DNA of 64,000 nt. Source: Mercenaria mercenaria (Eukaryota; Mollusca; Bivalvia; Venerida; Veneridae). A program made the position numbers and the translations under genes. Shown here piece after piece: positions 44,909 through 55,643 of the stretch (position 1 is the stretch's first letter; every line of letters begins with the position of its first letter). The notes under the pieces were generated by a model. The model saw nothing but the letters and a program-made list of their open reading frames with translations. It searched no databases and was not told where the DNA came from. Location of the stretch: positions 1 to 64,000 of the forward strand of contig NW_026463334.1 of the NCBI RefSeq assembly GCF_021730395.1, read 5' to 3'.

Positions 44909-46433
44909 TCTTGATCTGAAAAAATTAAAAACGAAATAGTCATTGAAAGCCAAAAATGTACATGTGAAATGTATCTTTTAACAAAAATTGTTAATCAATC
45001 CATCTACTGTCCGATCCATCAGTTCTGTACGCGAATTATTATTTTTCTTTAATGTTTTTAACATTTTAAAAATTAAAAAAAAAACTCGTCTTTTCTTTTA
45101 CATTAAATGTAAACATTAAAAAAAAAATCTGTATTAAAAAGGTTGTCCAAAATGGAATTTATACACAATTACAATGTATTTTTATGGCAAATTTAAGGTA
45201 ATCGGGTTATTTTGAAAATTTGCAAGTTATTCAATCCCTGTCCGCAGATTCATAGAGAGATGTATTTATGAAGAAGTCAATAGAAATTCCCGAGTCGGAA
45301 GAGATGAATCAAACAGTAATGTAGTCCTTGCAATCTATTACCTAAACAAAATATTAAAAACACTCTTACAAACAAATATATAATAATAAAAGATATAAAC
45401 ATGATTTTAACCCTTGTGAAATAGTCATTTAATAATGAAACAGAATATTAGTAAGCACAGTAATTATGTGGCTTCGTTTTACATAGATTTTATATATTAA
45501 ACATGAAAATAAAAAATCATAACCTAGCAAATACTGTAGTTTATACAGAATTATACTAATGTACCTAAACATCATTCCTTCAGATACATTCGTAACAGAA
45601 GTAAACATCTTTTAAAGCAAAGAAGTATAAAATACATTTATATAAATTTATTTTTATAGCTCTTTAAAGCTATTAATTTTAACTTGTAACATTTTAGAAA
45701 AATATGATTTCATGCCAAACAGTAAACAAAGAAAATCGGAATGGTGTTAAATGATTTATAACAGTTAGTTATTATTAGTATGATAACACAGTTTTCAACT
45801 TATATAAATTTAACTTTAACATTTTGCATACGCTTGTCGCCATGTGTTGCGCAAATACACCTGCAAATAAAGGAAGCGTGTGTTTACCCTATTGCTAATA
45901 ATACAATATATGTAAATAAATATATGTGTGTACATGTATGTTCGTCTGATAAACACTTGTAGAAAGCATTTGTATATGTTAGCTGATACCGATTTAAAAA
46001 AGAATCCTACGTATGTTGGCCCAAAAAAAGAAAAATGTCTCGAGAGCACTAACATACATGTATTATAGTTTCCCAAGACTATCGTTATTTTGTTATTACT
46101 GACCGCAGACACATTCTAATACATCTACGTGTCACACCTTGATAATTATGTATAAAACATCTCTACACATAATTAGTTGAAAATTGTTTATACAGTAATT
46201 TACTGAAAAGGGTGTTATTGTCACTTAAAGAAAACTAAAACCGAAACAATAAAAATATTGGACACATGAAGATGACAACATTTCCCATACAAAGAAAGGT
46301 GTGATAAAAGTATATGAAAAAAATACAAGAATGATAATGATAACGATTTATTTATAACAATTACAATTCAGATAAATAAATTCGACTATTCCTACAATAA
46401 ACTTTAAAATACAGTTTCTAATTTTAAATGAAA
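44909..46433. other. Gene-free AT-rich stretch
   Basis: No gene, RNA or repeat was recognised. Confidence 0.4.
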
Positions 46434-46612
46434 CGTTGACCGCGATGGTCCCTCGCGTGAACACTGCGAATCCTCGCGGCCGGTCATCGCGATCCGCGAT
46501 GATCGTGACCGCGAGGGCCGCTCGGGTGTCCGGCCCTCGCGACTGAACACCCGTTTTTTTTTTCCCCCGCGAGGGTCGAAGGGTTTTTGAAGGTGCCGCG
46601 CTAGCTGTACTG
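46434..46612. repeat. GC-rich dyad island
   Basis: An abrupt CpG-rich block in AT-rich DNA, made of ccctcgcg, gaccgcgat and their complements. The core CGGTCATCGCGATC ... GATCGTGACCG (about 46481-46513) is an imperfect palindrome extended by CCTCGCGG / CCGCGAGG. The block resembles in style, not in sequence, the repeat-ended elements at 23.4-24.5 and 54.8-55.6 kb. Confidence 0.6.
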
Positions 46613-47154
46613 TATTTTCCCATATATTTCATGAAAATATCATCCATGAGACATAAATGATCTCTACTGACAAGTTGACATACCCCTTGTTAATTTTAAT
46701 TTTATGGTGCTGCAGCCTCTTTAATTTTCAGTCAATTTAAATTCACAGCAACTTGCCCATATAAAGTGAAATACAAACTTCCAGTTAGATGGTCATTGAT
46801 TCAGTCTTTTAAATTGTTCACTGTGGGTTTGACACAGTACTTACGGGAAAGTTGTTACTCACATATTTTGTCGGGCCTGAAGTATTGCTTTTTGAGTTCA
46901 CCACAACAATTAGTTGAAGTACTGTTAATCAACAAAAACACTGACAATGTGTACAAGTTTATTTTTGTAACTGTAGAAACAAACTAGAAACAAAACAAAA
47001 ATGTCAAAATATAAATCTCTACATTTAATAAAAATATCCGAAGGACTTTTAATGACACAGATCACAAATTTGCAAAGCTAAAAAAACAAAACAAAAAAAA
47101 AAACCCACACACACATGTGAGACCTATTAGACATTGTTTCACATTGTTAACAAG
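46613..47154. other. Gene-free AT-rich stretch
   Basis: One 73-codon frame (46766-46987, +) without motif or splice context; probably chance. Confidence 0.4.
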
Positions 47155-48628
47155 AGTGCCAGAAGGTCACAATATACCCCCGTCACAGCAAATTTCTTTA
47201 CACTAGCACCTGTATTTGCAAATGGAATTTTAATTTTCTAGTTGTTTACAGTGTTTTTTGTTTTTTTTCAGAAATTATTGTAATTCTTTTATTTTTCTAA
47301 GTCCGCAAAAAAAATCCTTACCAGGTAGAAATACCTTAAAATACACCCAAAATTTGAAAGTAACAGCAATGTTGTACCACAGGAAAGTGGTCTTGGTTTT
47401 TCCCTACGGTCAATTATAAAAAAAGTTACAATGTAAGTTATTTATAGTAACAACTAAGGGAAGTTAATCTTTAAAGAGAAAAAAAAAATACAAGTCCATA
47501 CAAAAAATCCTTACCCAGGTAGATATATAGCTCAAAATCTCAAAATACACCTCAGAATTGGATGTAACATGCATGTTGTACTACAGAAAAGTGGTCTCGA
47601 TTTTTCCCTACAACTTGTAATGAAAAAGTTACAATATAAGCTATTTATAGTAACAGCAAAGGGAAGTAATTCAAAAGAAGGGACCAGTGTATGACACTCC
47701 GTCTCATGATGGTGTAAAATTGTGCCAAGTTACATCAAAATCCCTCCATGCATGAAGAAGAAATGCTCCGGACAGTCATTCTTGTATCTGACCTTTGGCC
47801 TCTAAGTGTGACCTTGACCTAGGGACCTGGTTCTTGTGCATGACACTCCGTCTCATGCTTGTGAACATTTGTGCCAAGTTGTATCAAAATCCCTCAATGC
47901 AGGAAGAAGAAATGCTCCAGACAAAGTTCATTCTTGTATCCTTGACCTCTAAGTGTGACCTTGACCTTACCCCTAGGGACCTGGTTCTTGCGCATGACAC
48001 TCCGTCTCATGATGGTGAACATTTGTGCCAAGCTACATCAAAGTCCTTTCATGCATGAAGAAGATATGCTCTGGACAAAGTTTTCATTCTTGTATCCTTT
48101 GACCTCAAAGTGTGACCTTGACCTTAGACCTGGTTCTTGCTCATGACACTCCGTCTTATTATGGTGAACAACTGTGCCAAGCTACATCAAAATCCTTCCA
48201 TGCATGAAGAAGATATGCTCCTGACAGTCATTCTTGAATTTTTCATTCTTGTATCCTTTGGTCTCTAAGTGTGACCTTGACCTTAGACCTAGGGACCTGG
48301 TTTTTGCGCATGACACTCCGTCTCATGATGATGAACAATTGTGCGAACTTTCATCAAAATCCCTCCATGCATGAAGAAGATATGCTCCGGACAATGTCAT
48401 TCTTGAATTTGACCTTTGACCTCTAAGTGTGACCTTGACCTAAGACCTAGGGACCTGGTTCTTGCGCATGACACTCCGTCTCATGATGGTGAACAACTGT
48501 GCCAAGTTTCATCAAAATCCCTCCATGCATGTAGAAGATATGCTCCGAACAAGGTCTGTGGACGCCACCCGCCCGCCCGCCCGCCAGGGGCGTTCCCATA
48601 ATACGTCCCGTTTTTTAAACGGGCGTAT
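47155..48628 (+). mobile_element. Hairpin-ended repeat-array element 3
   Basis: Starts AAGAGTGCCAGAAGGTCAC, followed by ~500 bp of two loosely repeated segments. About six units of 147-159 bp come next (47690-48555), each with 'tgaccttgacct', 'gacctggttcttgcgcatga' and 'ccatgcatgaagaag'. Then follow a CCCGCCCGCCCGCCC block and a terminal hairpin, ATACGTCCCGTTT with its complement AAACGGGCGTAT (about 48601-48626). The layout matches the elements at 1.3-4.1 kb, but the sequence is a different family. It is non-coding; the small frames inside are translations of the repeat. Confidence 0.6.
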
Positions 48629-50238
48629 AAAAAGTATTAAGGAAACATATTATACACATTACTTTACACCAGACTGTCAAAATTACTGCAAAAAGATACC
48701 AAAATGCTACATGCTGATTTAAAAACCTTATGCCTTCTTGTTTGTTTTGTCATTCATTATTTAATTAAAGGAGCAAGTGTGAAATCAGTTAAGAATTAAC
48801 ACCAAAGTGGTAGTAGGAAGTGAAAAGTCTGCTTCAATGACATATTTCTTGAACCCCCTAGAGTGAACAGGACACTTGGCATGCACATTTTTTATGATAA
48901 CAATCAATATGAAGCCAGTGGATAGGAAATTTTATGCAAATTTAATATATCCAGAGTAATCATTGTCTATTTGAAACAAAGCATCCATACAGCAGTAAAA
49001 TTTAGCAGTATTTTCAACTAGCCCCACTTTGCTCATAAATTAATGGAAATGTGACTTACTAAAAATAAGTGCTACAACAATATTTCAGTTCTATATTACT
49101 GGCCGGCATTTTGAACTGATGAAAATTCCAAAAGGCTTTATCTAACCCTGCTAAATTTCTATAATGAATTTGTCCATCTTTCAATTTGGACAGTAGTATT
49201 AAATGTTAAAAGGGGTGCTTAACAAAAAGATACTGACTGAATATTGAACAGTGCAGATCTTGATAAGACTGCACAGATGTGCAGGCTGATCATGATCTAC
49301 ACTGGTCACAAAGACAGAATCAATCGTGTCCATGATAAGGGTTAAAGCCACTGGCCTCCAGATCGTTCCACTACAAAATTAATATTTTAATTAGATATCT
49401 TTAAATAAATGCTATATATTTCTGAAGAAAGTTTTAATCCTTAATTTACTGAAAAACTTAATGTGACCGAAATACATGAGAAATTGATGTTTTTTACAAC
49501 TTTTTACTTTTTTGAAGTCTTAAATTCTCTACTTGAGCTGTAGCTCTATTGGTTATGACATCCGGAAAGTCATCTTTGTTTTTGATTTGGAATTTTTCAA
49601 ATATTCTAGAAACAGAAATTCATATTCTAATGTTCATAATTAATATGACCAAACTTCAATGAATTCAAAGAAAGATTTTTGTAGCTAAGTCTGTAGGTCA
49701 GTATATACCTTTAATTTTTATGTTAAAAACAGAAGAAACAGCTATCCAAATAGATGATATTGATAAAGTACATACATTTGTAATTATATCTTTTTAAAAT
49801 GTGCTGGATTTTTTATAGTGATTACAATAAAGGGAGGTAATCAAAAAGAATAGATTCAATAAAAGCTTCTGCTATGTTAGGCAATATTCAAACCTTTGAC
49901 AAAATCATTATATGTTGCGTGTATTTCTTTAAATATTTATGAGAGTTGTTTATCAAACATGATAAATAATCTTTTATTACTACAAGTAGTGACAGTAGCG
50001 TTAAATAAATAGCTTGTATGCTTGACTAAAGTTGAACCTTAACCTAAATAAAAAAAATACATATAAAAGAACAGTTTTAGAACTTATCATTTATTTTTCT
50101 GTTGTATCTTATTAATCAGTAAATTCTATGGTTGCTAAGCTACTATTTGTACAACAACCATAGTTCAAGCTTGAACCTATGGACATTAAAAATGCACAAA
50201 CTGAAAACAACCTGTTGCATCAATAACAAAAAATGGTT
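48629..50238. other. Gene-free AT-rich stretch with one MITE relic
   Basis: At 49250-49347 lies a diverged relative of one arm of the fold-back MITE at 53489 (shared run from agactgc through gatg, gcaggctg and actggtcacaaag). Nothing else was recognised. Confidence 0.45.
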
Positions 50239-51503
50239 CTAAGCATATTTTGGAACAATTCCTGTCCTAAAATTGCACAGCATGAAACAGTTAAATATAA
50301 TTTCTGATGATAGCTTAATTTCAGTTGCAGTCAATGGCTCAGCAAGAATTTTGTAGGTCTTTGCAAGACCTATTACCCGTTCAATATGCACAGGCTTACT
50401 AGATATTTTCCTGTCCCTAATAACAGACTATCCTGACATTCTGTTTTTCTTTTTAAAGAAAGTTGGTATGTTTATATGGACATCTTTTGGTGCAAAAATA
50501 TCCTGCACATTAAATCCTTTATCAGCCATGACACTGCCATTTTGATCACACATTCTCACTAAACTACTGCGCTCTACTATTTGACGATCGCTTGTAGATC
50601 GCCACCATATGATGGCGACACATAAGACACCAACCCACCTGGAGTACAACCAACAAGAACCTTGACAGTGTTTCTGTTTTTGTATGTGGAGAAAGTTGCT
50701 TGCTGCGCGGTTTGATTTTTAGGTTTCCTTATTGGGCATTCCATTCCGTCAATTATTACTCTGGTATTTGGGTAATGTCATCTAAAGCTTGTGGGTGCAA
50801 AATACCTAACAAGTTTTTGACTGGGCCAAATGTCTAGTTCACCCCACTGCCTATACATAAAAATAATCCACGTTACAAAAATGTTACATATCACACTTTC
50901 TGCTATACCGAACATTCTTGAGAGTTCAAAATTTGTCGTATGTCTCCGTAGTTTAATGAGAACGAGAAAAAACTGATCAGGAACACTGATATTAGTGACT
51001 GAATGATATGCATAGTTCAGACAGTATGCTGCAGGTCCTAGCGTATTCAACACGAAGAAAAACTTAGAAAAACGAAGAATAACCTTCAAGGCCAGTGTAA
51101 AAATGAACAGCTGGGTCATCTTTTTCAAAGTTGAATATTGAATACATTGGGCATTTAGGTGTCTGTGTTTCCATGTCAATGGTAGTTTCGGCAATAATTC
51201 CAGAATGTACACTTTCTTGCTCAAAAGACGCTGGTTCTTCACAAACGACCTCTTCTACTGCAGCGACAAACTCCATCTCCTCGATAGGAACCAGATCGAC
51301 TTTGGTGGCGAAGTACTGTTCTCTTGCCTCCGATTCCTCCATTTTGTTTGTAATATCTTCAAACAGTTTCCTTCTTTTCACTGCACTTCTTGCATTGTAC
51401 CGAGCACCCTGTTCTTTTGACAAAGAATGCTTAATGGGACAAGTCCATGAAAATATACTAGGCACAGCGGTTTTCTTTAACGACATCTTATGTCGATCAG
51501 TAT
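50239..51503 (-). pseudogene. THAP-DDE transposase, second exon (HTH and DDE_Tnp_4 domains), broken
   Basis: The exon starts after a splice acceptor, TTTTTATATTCAG (51504-51516 on the minus strand). It begins ...RHKMSLKKTAVPSIFSW, which carries the A-V-P-x-x-F motif that closes THAP domains. The helix-turn-helix region follows (FYTGLEG, VPDQFFLVLIKLRR, FELSRMFGIAESVICNIFVTW). The nuclease core comes next: RVIIDGMECPIRKP (first Asp), VSYVSPSYGG, MADKGFN (second Asp) and VHIERVIGLAKTYKIL (Glu). The exon ends at TAG 50239-50241. At least three frame changes or stops interrupt it (near 51.07, 50.76 and 50.65 kb). It is the IS5-like DDE_Tnp_4 family, as in ISL2EU/Harbinger-type transposons and their many mollusc copies. 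Confidence 0.85.
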
Positions 51504-51569
51504 CTGAATATAAAAAGAATAAAACAATCTGTCAAAATTCCTTCAAAAAAACTGATTACAGGTAGATAG

Positions 51570-51595
51570 ATAGATATATTTTTTTGTGCAAATAT
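51570..51595 (+). repeat. GATA microsatellite
   Basis: Short (TAGA)n run followed by a T tract. Confidence 0.7.
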
Positions 51596-51746
51596 AATTA
51601 TTTATCATACAGTCACAAGAAATATCACATAATATAGCATATCAAAACACAGTTTGATATCACAGACATATATTTGGTGACTGTGGTGAAGCATTATGAC
51701 AGAAATATAAAACTATGATAAGCCTGTAAAAGCCTTAACTCATTCT

Positions 51747-51900
51747 GCCCGCACGACGCATTAATGCGTCGGCCAATTGTTATCTGAATACCGCCTGACG
51801 CTTCTAGGCTGTCTTGTTATCTACATCTGGAAACCGCACGCCGCGTACATGCGTCTTTACAGTAACAGCTCTGAATTCCGCATGACGCATTCAGTCGTCA
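51747..51900. repeat. Four degenerate dyad repeats, ~43-bp period
   Basis: Each unit has CCGC(A/C)YGACGC. The first (51755-51770) is a perfect 16-base palindrome, GACGCATTAATGCGTC. The others start at about 51791, 51834 and 51878. Confidence 0.6.
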
Positions 51901-53032
51901 CATTTCAATTGGTCTTAAATAAAATCTTTTAGTCCTTTCTAACAAGTTGGACCAGTCAAATTTTTTGTTGCCTAACATTTTTAAAACATAAATAAAATCG
52001 GCTGTTGTGAAAAAATAAATGCTTTCGTTGAAGAAAGCTGTAAAAGCGAGCGTCGTTCGAGTTAAAATTTGTTATTTCTCGAAGCCTGGAAATTACGGAT
52101 GATTCTTTATATGATCGAAACATAAAAAAATGAATGAATGAATAAATAGATACCAACAAATATTCTTTGAGAAATGACAGTTGAAATAATGCAACCCAAA
52201 AGTATATACTTTTTCGCTCGTCGCTATGCGGCAAATAATGCCATCTGCGGGATCAAACAATTTTACGGATAAATGAGTTTTATTCTCATTATTATCATTC
52301 TTACGTTTTATTACAATAAAATCATCATTAAAATTGTGCCAGAATTTTATTTAAATCTGTCAAAATCTAGCAGAGATAAGTATAAAATCCCAGCTATGGA
52401 GCTAGAAAAGGTGTTGAGTATATTCTTTATAAGTACGGTTCTAAACATTTGAGTGCGGAAAAAAATTGAATTATAAATGATCGGGTATTGTTATAAAAAT
52501 ACACGTCAGTAAAGACAGACGTACGATATAACAATGCTCAGGTGTGTATGAAAAAGTAAAAACATCTTCGTTGGTATCTATTTATTTATTTATTTATTTA
52601 TTTATCTATTTATTTTGTTGTTAAACTTCGAGACTGCCTCTTGATCTATAGAATGAAGTGTTAATAATAACTCAATTATTTCGACAGTTTGTTTGTGATA
52701 CTTTAGAAACTCCACAAAATTGTTTCAAAATTCAAATTTTCATAAAGTACATGTACATGTTTTCTGAAAATTAGCCCAAAATAATCTCATTTTCAGCACA
52801 ATAATTTCTGTCTAAAATAGCTAAAATATTTATTTTATTACATCTTCATACTAAACACATACGCTATTTTTATGAGAAATAACTTTATTTGGATGCGGTT
52901 TGATTGCCTGGATGCGTATAAATGAGTAAAATCAGTGTTAGAAAATGACAATAATATGTATTTAAAATTATTTTTTAAGAATTGTTCATATTTGTTGTTT
53001 AAATATGTGCATGATAAAATTTAGCATTTTAT
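51901..53032. other. Gene-free AT-rich stretch (inside the THAP-DDE intron)
   Basis: Holds a TTTA microsatellite at 52577-52615. Nothing else was recognised. Confidence 0.4.
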
Positions 53033-53131
53033 AAATGTTGTTTAGCCAAAACAAAATCTGATGAGAAATGTTGTTTAGCCAAAACAAAATCTGATGAGAA
53101 ATGTTGTTTAGCCAAAACAAAATCTGATGAG
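53033..53131 (+). repeat. 33-bp minisatellite, three perfect copies
   Basis: Units start AAATGTTGTTTAGCC at 53033, 53066 and 53099 and are identical. Confidence 0.95.
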
Positions 53132-53488
53132 AGAGTATGGTCATTTGTTTTGTGTCTTTAATTCAACAGTCTGTTGAAATGATTGTACTACAAAGCTGCA
53201 TGAAATTAACTTTGTTGCGTAGCTACTTAATTTACATACAAAGAGTGCAAATTCCATATCTATTAGCACATATTTGATGTCATATGTCACTAATTAACAA
53301 CACTATCCCAAACAAAAAACTACAAAATCTATGTTATCTCTCATAACATCTCTCGGTATTCAGGGTAGATTGGCTTATCAGCCTCCTAGGTGGCTGAAAG
53401 ATAAATATCAGCAGGGTAGAAGTGGAGATAACGCTTTAGGGCAGAATGAGTTAAGTACAGCTTATTTCCAACAGGTACATTTAAAAAT

Positions 53489-53727
53489 TTTGAGCCGTGC
53501 CATGAGAAAACCAACATAGGGGGTTTGTGACCAGCATGGATCCAGAACAGCCTGCGCATCTGCACAGTCTGGTCAGGACATGCTGTTCGCTTTCAAAGAC
53601 TATTGTTATTAGAGAAACCATTAGCAACCAGCATGGATTCTGACCAGACTGCGCGGATGCGCATGCTGTTCTGGATCCATGCTGGTCACAAACCCACTAT
53701 GTTGGTTTTCTCATGGCACGGCTCAAA
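53489..53727. mobile_element. Fold-back MITE, full copy
   Basis: TTTGAGCCGTGCCATGAGAA at the left is exactly inverted at the right (TTCTCATGGCACGGCTCAAA). The pairing continues for ~85 bases per arm, with few mismatches, through TGTGACCAGCATGGATCCAG. A ~65-base loop remains. No frame is present. Family members lie at 18852-18966 (short) and 49250-49347 (one arm). Insertion is inside the THAP-DDE intron. Confidence 0.9.
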
Positions 53728-54037
53728 TAAAAAAAAACAACTGTATGTCTGCAAATGTGTACATTAATTATAATACAAATCTAGTTTTAGCAACAAAATT
53801 AAAATATTGTTACAACAGACTCAGTATAAAAGCTTTTTACTATGGCGGTGGCTAGATTTACCAGACTTATAACCCGTTCAAATTTATGTCCGAAAACTGA
53901 TACAGTCCGAACGTCGAACATTTTCCTGTCATCTCACTGCGTTCCAAGGCTTGAAGCTCTCACAAAATTGATATAATGCAAGATATAAAATGAACATGAG
54001 GTATTCTCAAAATAATTATGTAACATATGTAACATAC

Positions 54038-54237
54038 CAGCATAAGTCAATTCATAATAATCGTCTTCCTTAAAATGGTGTTTACAAACGTAACACCACT
54101 TGCTCGGAGGTGACCATTTTTCCATGCTTTATAGCATGTATCCAAACATCTCTACGTGCTTTGTCCTTAGGAAAAAGGTGTGTCCCTTTATTTGAACAGT
54201 TTGGTACAACACAATTGGTTTAAGGCATAATTTAATC
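54038..54237 (-). pseudogene. THAP-DDE transposase, first exon (THAP zinc finger), broken
   Basis: Read on the minus strand from ATG 54237. TAA is the third codon. Then follow NCVVPNCSNKGTHLFPKDKA (C-x4-C), RRDVWIHAIKHGK (conserved Trp) and, after a one-base frame change near 54125, WSPPSKWCYVCKHHFKEDD (C-x2-H and Phe). The C2CH THAP finger binds DNA, here presumably the transposon ends. The exon ends ...YAG and the donor GTATGTTAC at 54037. The ~2.5-kb intron to 51504 keeps the phase, and the A-V-P-x-x-F motif lies just across it. The intron also hosts the fold-back MITE and a minisatellite. Confidence 0.8.
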
Positions 54238-54461
54238 ACTTTTTTATTCAGCTGTCAAACGCATGAAAGGTTATCAAAAGAGTTTTAACACTATGATAAA
54301 AGCCGAGATTACACTGCATGATAGGACCTATTCGCCCGAAGCGACACCTATCAAATCATTTGGGAAGATAACTCACCGAATGCTGCCATTCTATGACACA
54401 GCTGCTGTACTGTACAGCCTTTAGCAACTGTTGTTAAATAAAATCTGAAAATTATTTCCAG

Positions 54462-54638
54462 TTAGAAAAAAGTGGGTGGGGTACCTTCGTTAATGTACGC
54501 TTTAAAGCATATTTTGCAAACATCTCTAGTAATATCATGGTTTTCTTTAAAAGGAGCCAACACCCGGCATTCAGGCTTCATGCAGAACCCAAAATATTTC
54601 AAGGCGTCTAATTTTTTACTGCCAGGGGAACAAATTTT
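54462..54638 (-). CDS. Small Cys-rich frame, possible exon
   Basis: A minus-strand frame of 58 codons without a leading ATG (after KICSPGSKKLDALKYFGFC comes MKPECRVLAPF, ending TPPTFF). Two Cys pairs (C-x4-C and C-x2-C, in VCKICF) could bind zinc. It lies ~225 bp upstream of the THAP exon on the same strand. There is no clear splice signal and no recognised family. Confidence 0.25.
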   Translation of the reverse strand, partial: KICSPGSKKLDALKYFGFCMKPECRVLAPFKENHDITRDVCKICFKAYINEGTPPTFF

Positions 54639-54841
54639 TTATTATTGTTACGATCATGACAGCTGGTCTTACAGCGTTCTCCAGTTTAAAGAGCAGATAT
54701 TTTGAAATACTAACCCAAAGATTATAGAAGAGCAAAAGTATTTAAGCTAAACAGCAAGAAGTATCTGAAAAAATCATGAAAGCGGGATTTTATTTTTTTA
54801 ACAAAATCAGCGACTAGAATTGATTATTTTTGGTCAGAATC

Positions 54842-55643
54842 AATGTCGCCAACTTTATCGCATTGTCGCGCGTCGTGTCCTGCATTTTATCGATGCGCAA
54901 CAATGCGATACGACACACGACATTCTCAAACGACATTGTCGCGATGTCGTGTCGCATGTTGCCTATGGGCCAAAAGCACGACGCGCGACATTGCGATACG
55001 ACACACGCCAATGCGATACGACATCGCGATATGACGCGAGACAATGCGATATGACAAACAACATTCTCAAACGACATTGTCGCGATGTCGTATCGCATTG
55101 TCCTGCATCACCAGTGTTCACTTGAATAAATACCGGTGTTCACTTAAATAAATTCCGGCTAGTCTTGGTCGCATTTTTTCGAACAATTCATCAATTTCAT
55201 TTTATTTTTAAAAGCGTTAAAAGTAAGGTATCAAACTGAAATTTCTTCTAATAAGTAGTATTGCCTAATCGAATATTAAAAACAATGTTCTTCCCCGACG
55301 GGCATGCCGTCGGGAACATTTGCTGAACTTGCCATTTTTGGCTTAAAATATTAGCAGTAAAATTAAGGAAAAAGTGCTTATAAAATATTTATTTTGGGTT
55401 AATAACTGCAAATAAAAACTTGTTTTGAAAGAAAATGACAAAGTCTGAATGTTTGTGACAAAAAAGACAACATCTGTTCATTCGTCTGTACGTAATTAAG
55501 GATAAAAGCTGTATTTTCGTACTTTTCCGTACGGAAAATGTTCGTGTTTTTCAATAACTTCAAATAATTGTACAATGTTCCGTCGCTAAAATGCAGGACA
55601 CGACGTGTGACAATGCAATCGCCTCAGTCACAATCAAATGCAT
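54842..55643. mobile_element. CpG-rich repeat-ended element, copy 1
   Basis: Made of interlocking words such as cgcattgtcgcgatgtcgta and their complements. A 31-base segment (54920-54950) recurs exactly at 55061-55091. The two sides are inverted: CGTCGTGTCCTGCATTTTA near 54872-54891 reappears in complement at about 55588-55607. The right end continues into GCCTCAGTCACAATC and onwards (to 55643). The interior is AT-rich without a frame. It is a non-autonomous DNA element by structure; the superfamily is unknown. Confidence 0.55.

Noticed and set aside
47795-48601. Three similar ~60-90 codon frames
   Set aside because: In-phase translations of successive ~158-bp repeat units, not a protein family.
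49545-49590. tRNA-like A box (tagctctattggttatga)
   Set aside because: No B box at the right distance and no cloverleaf.
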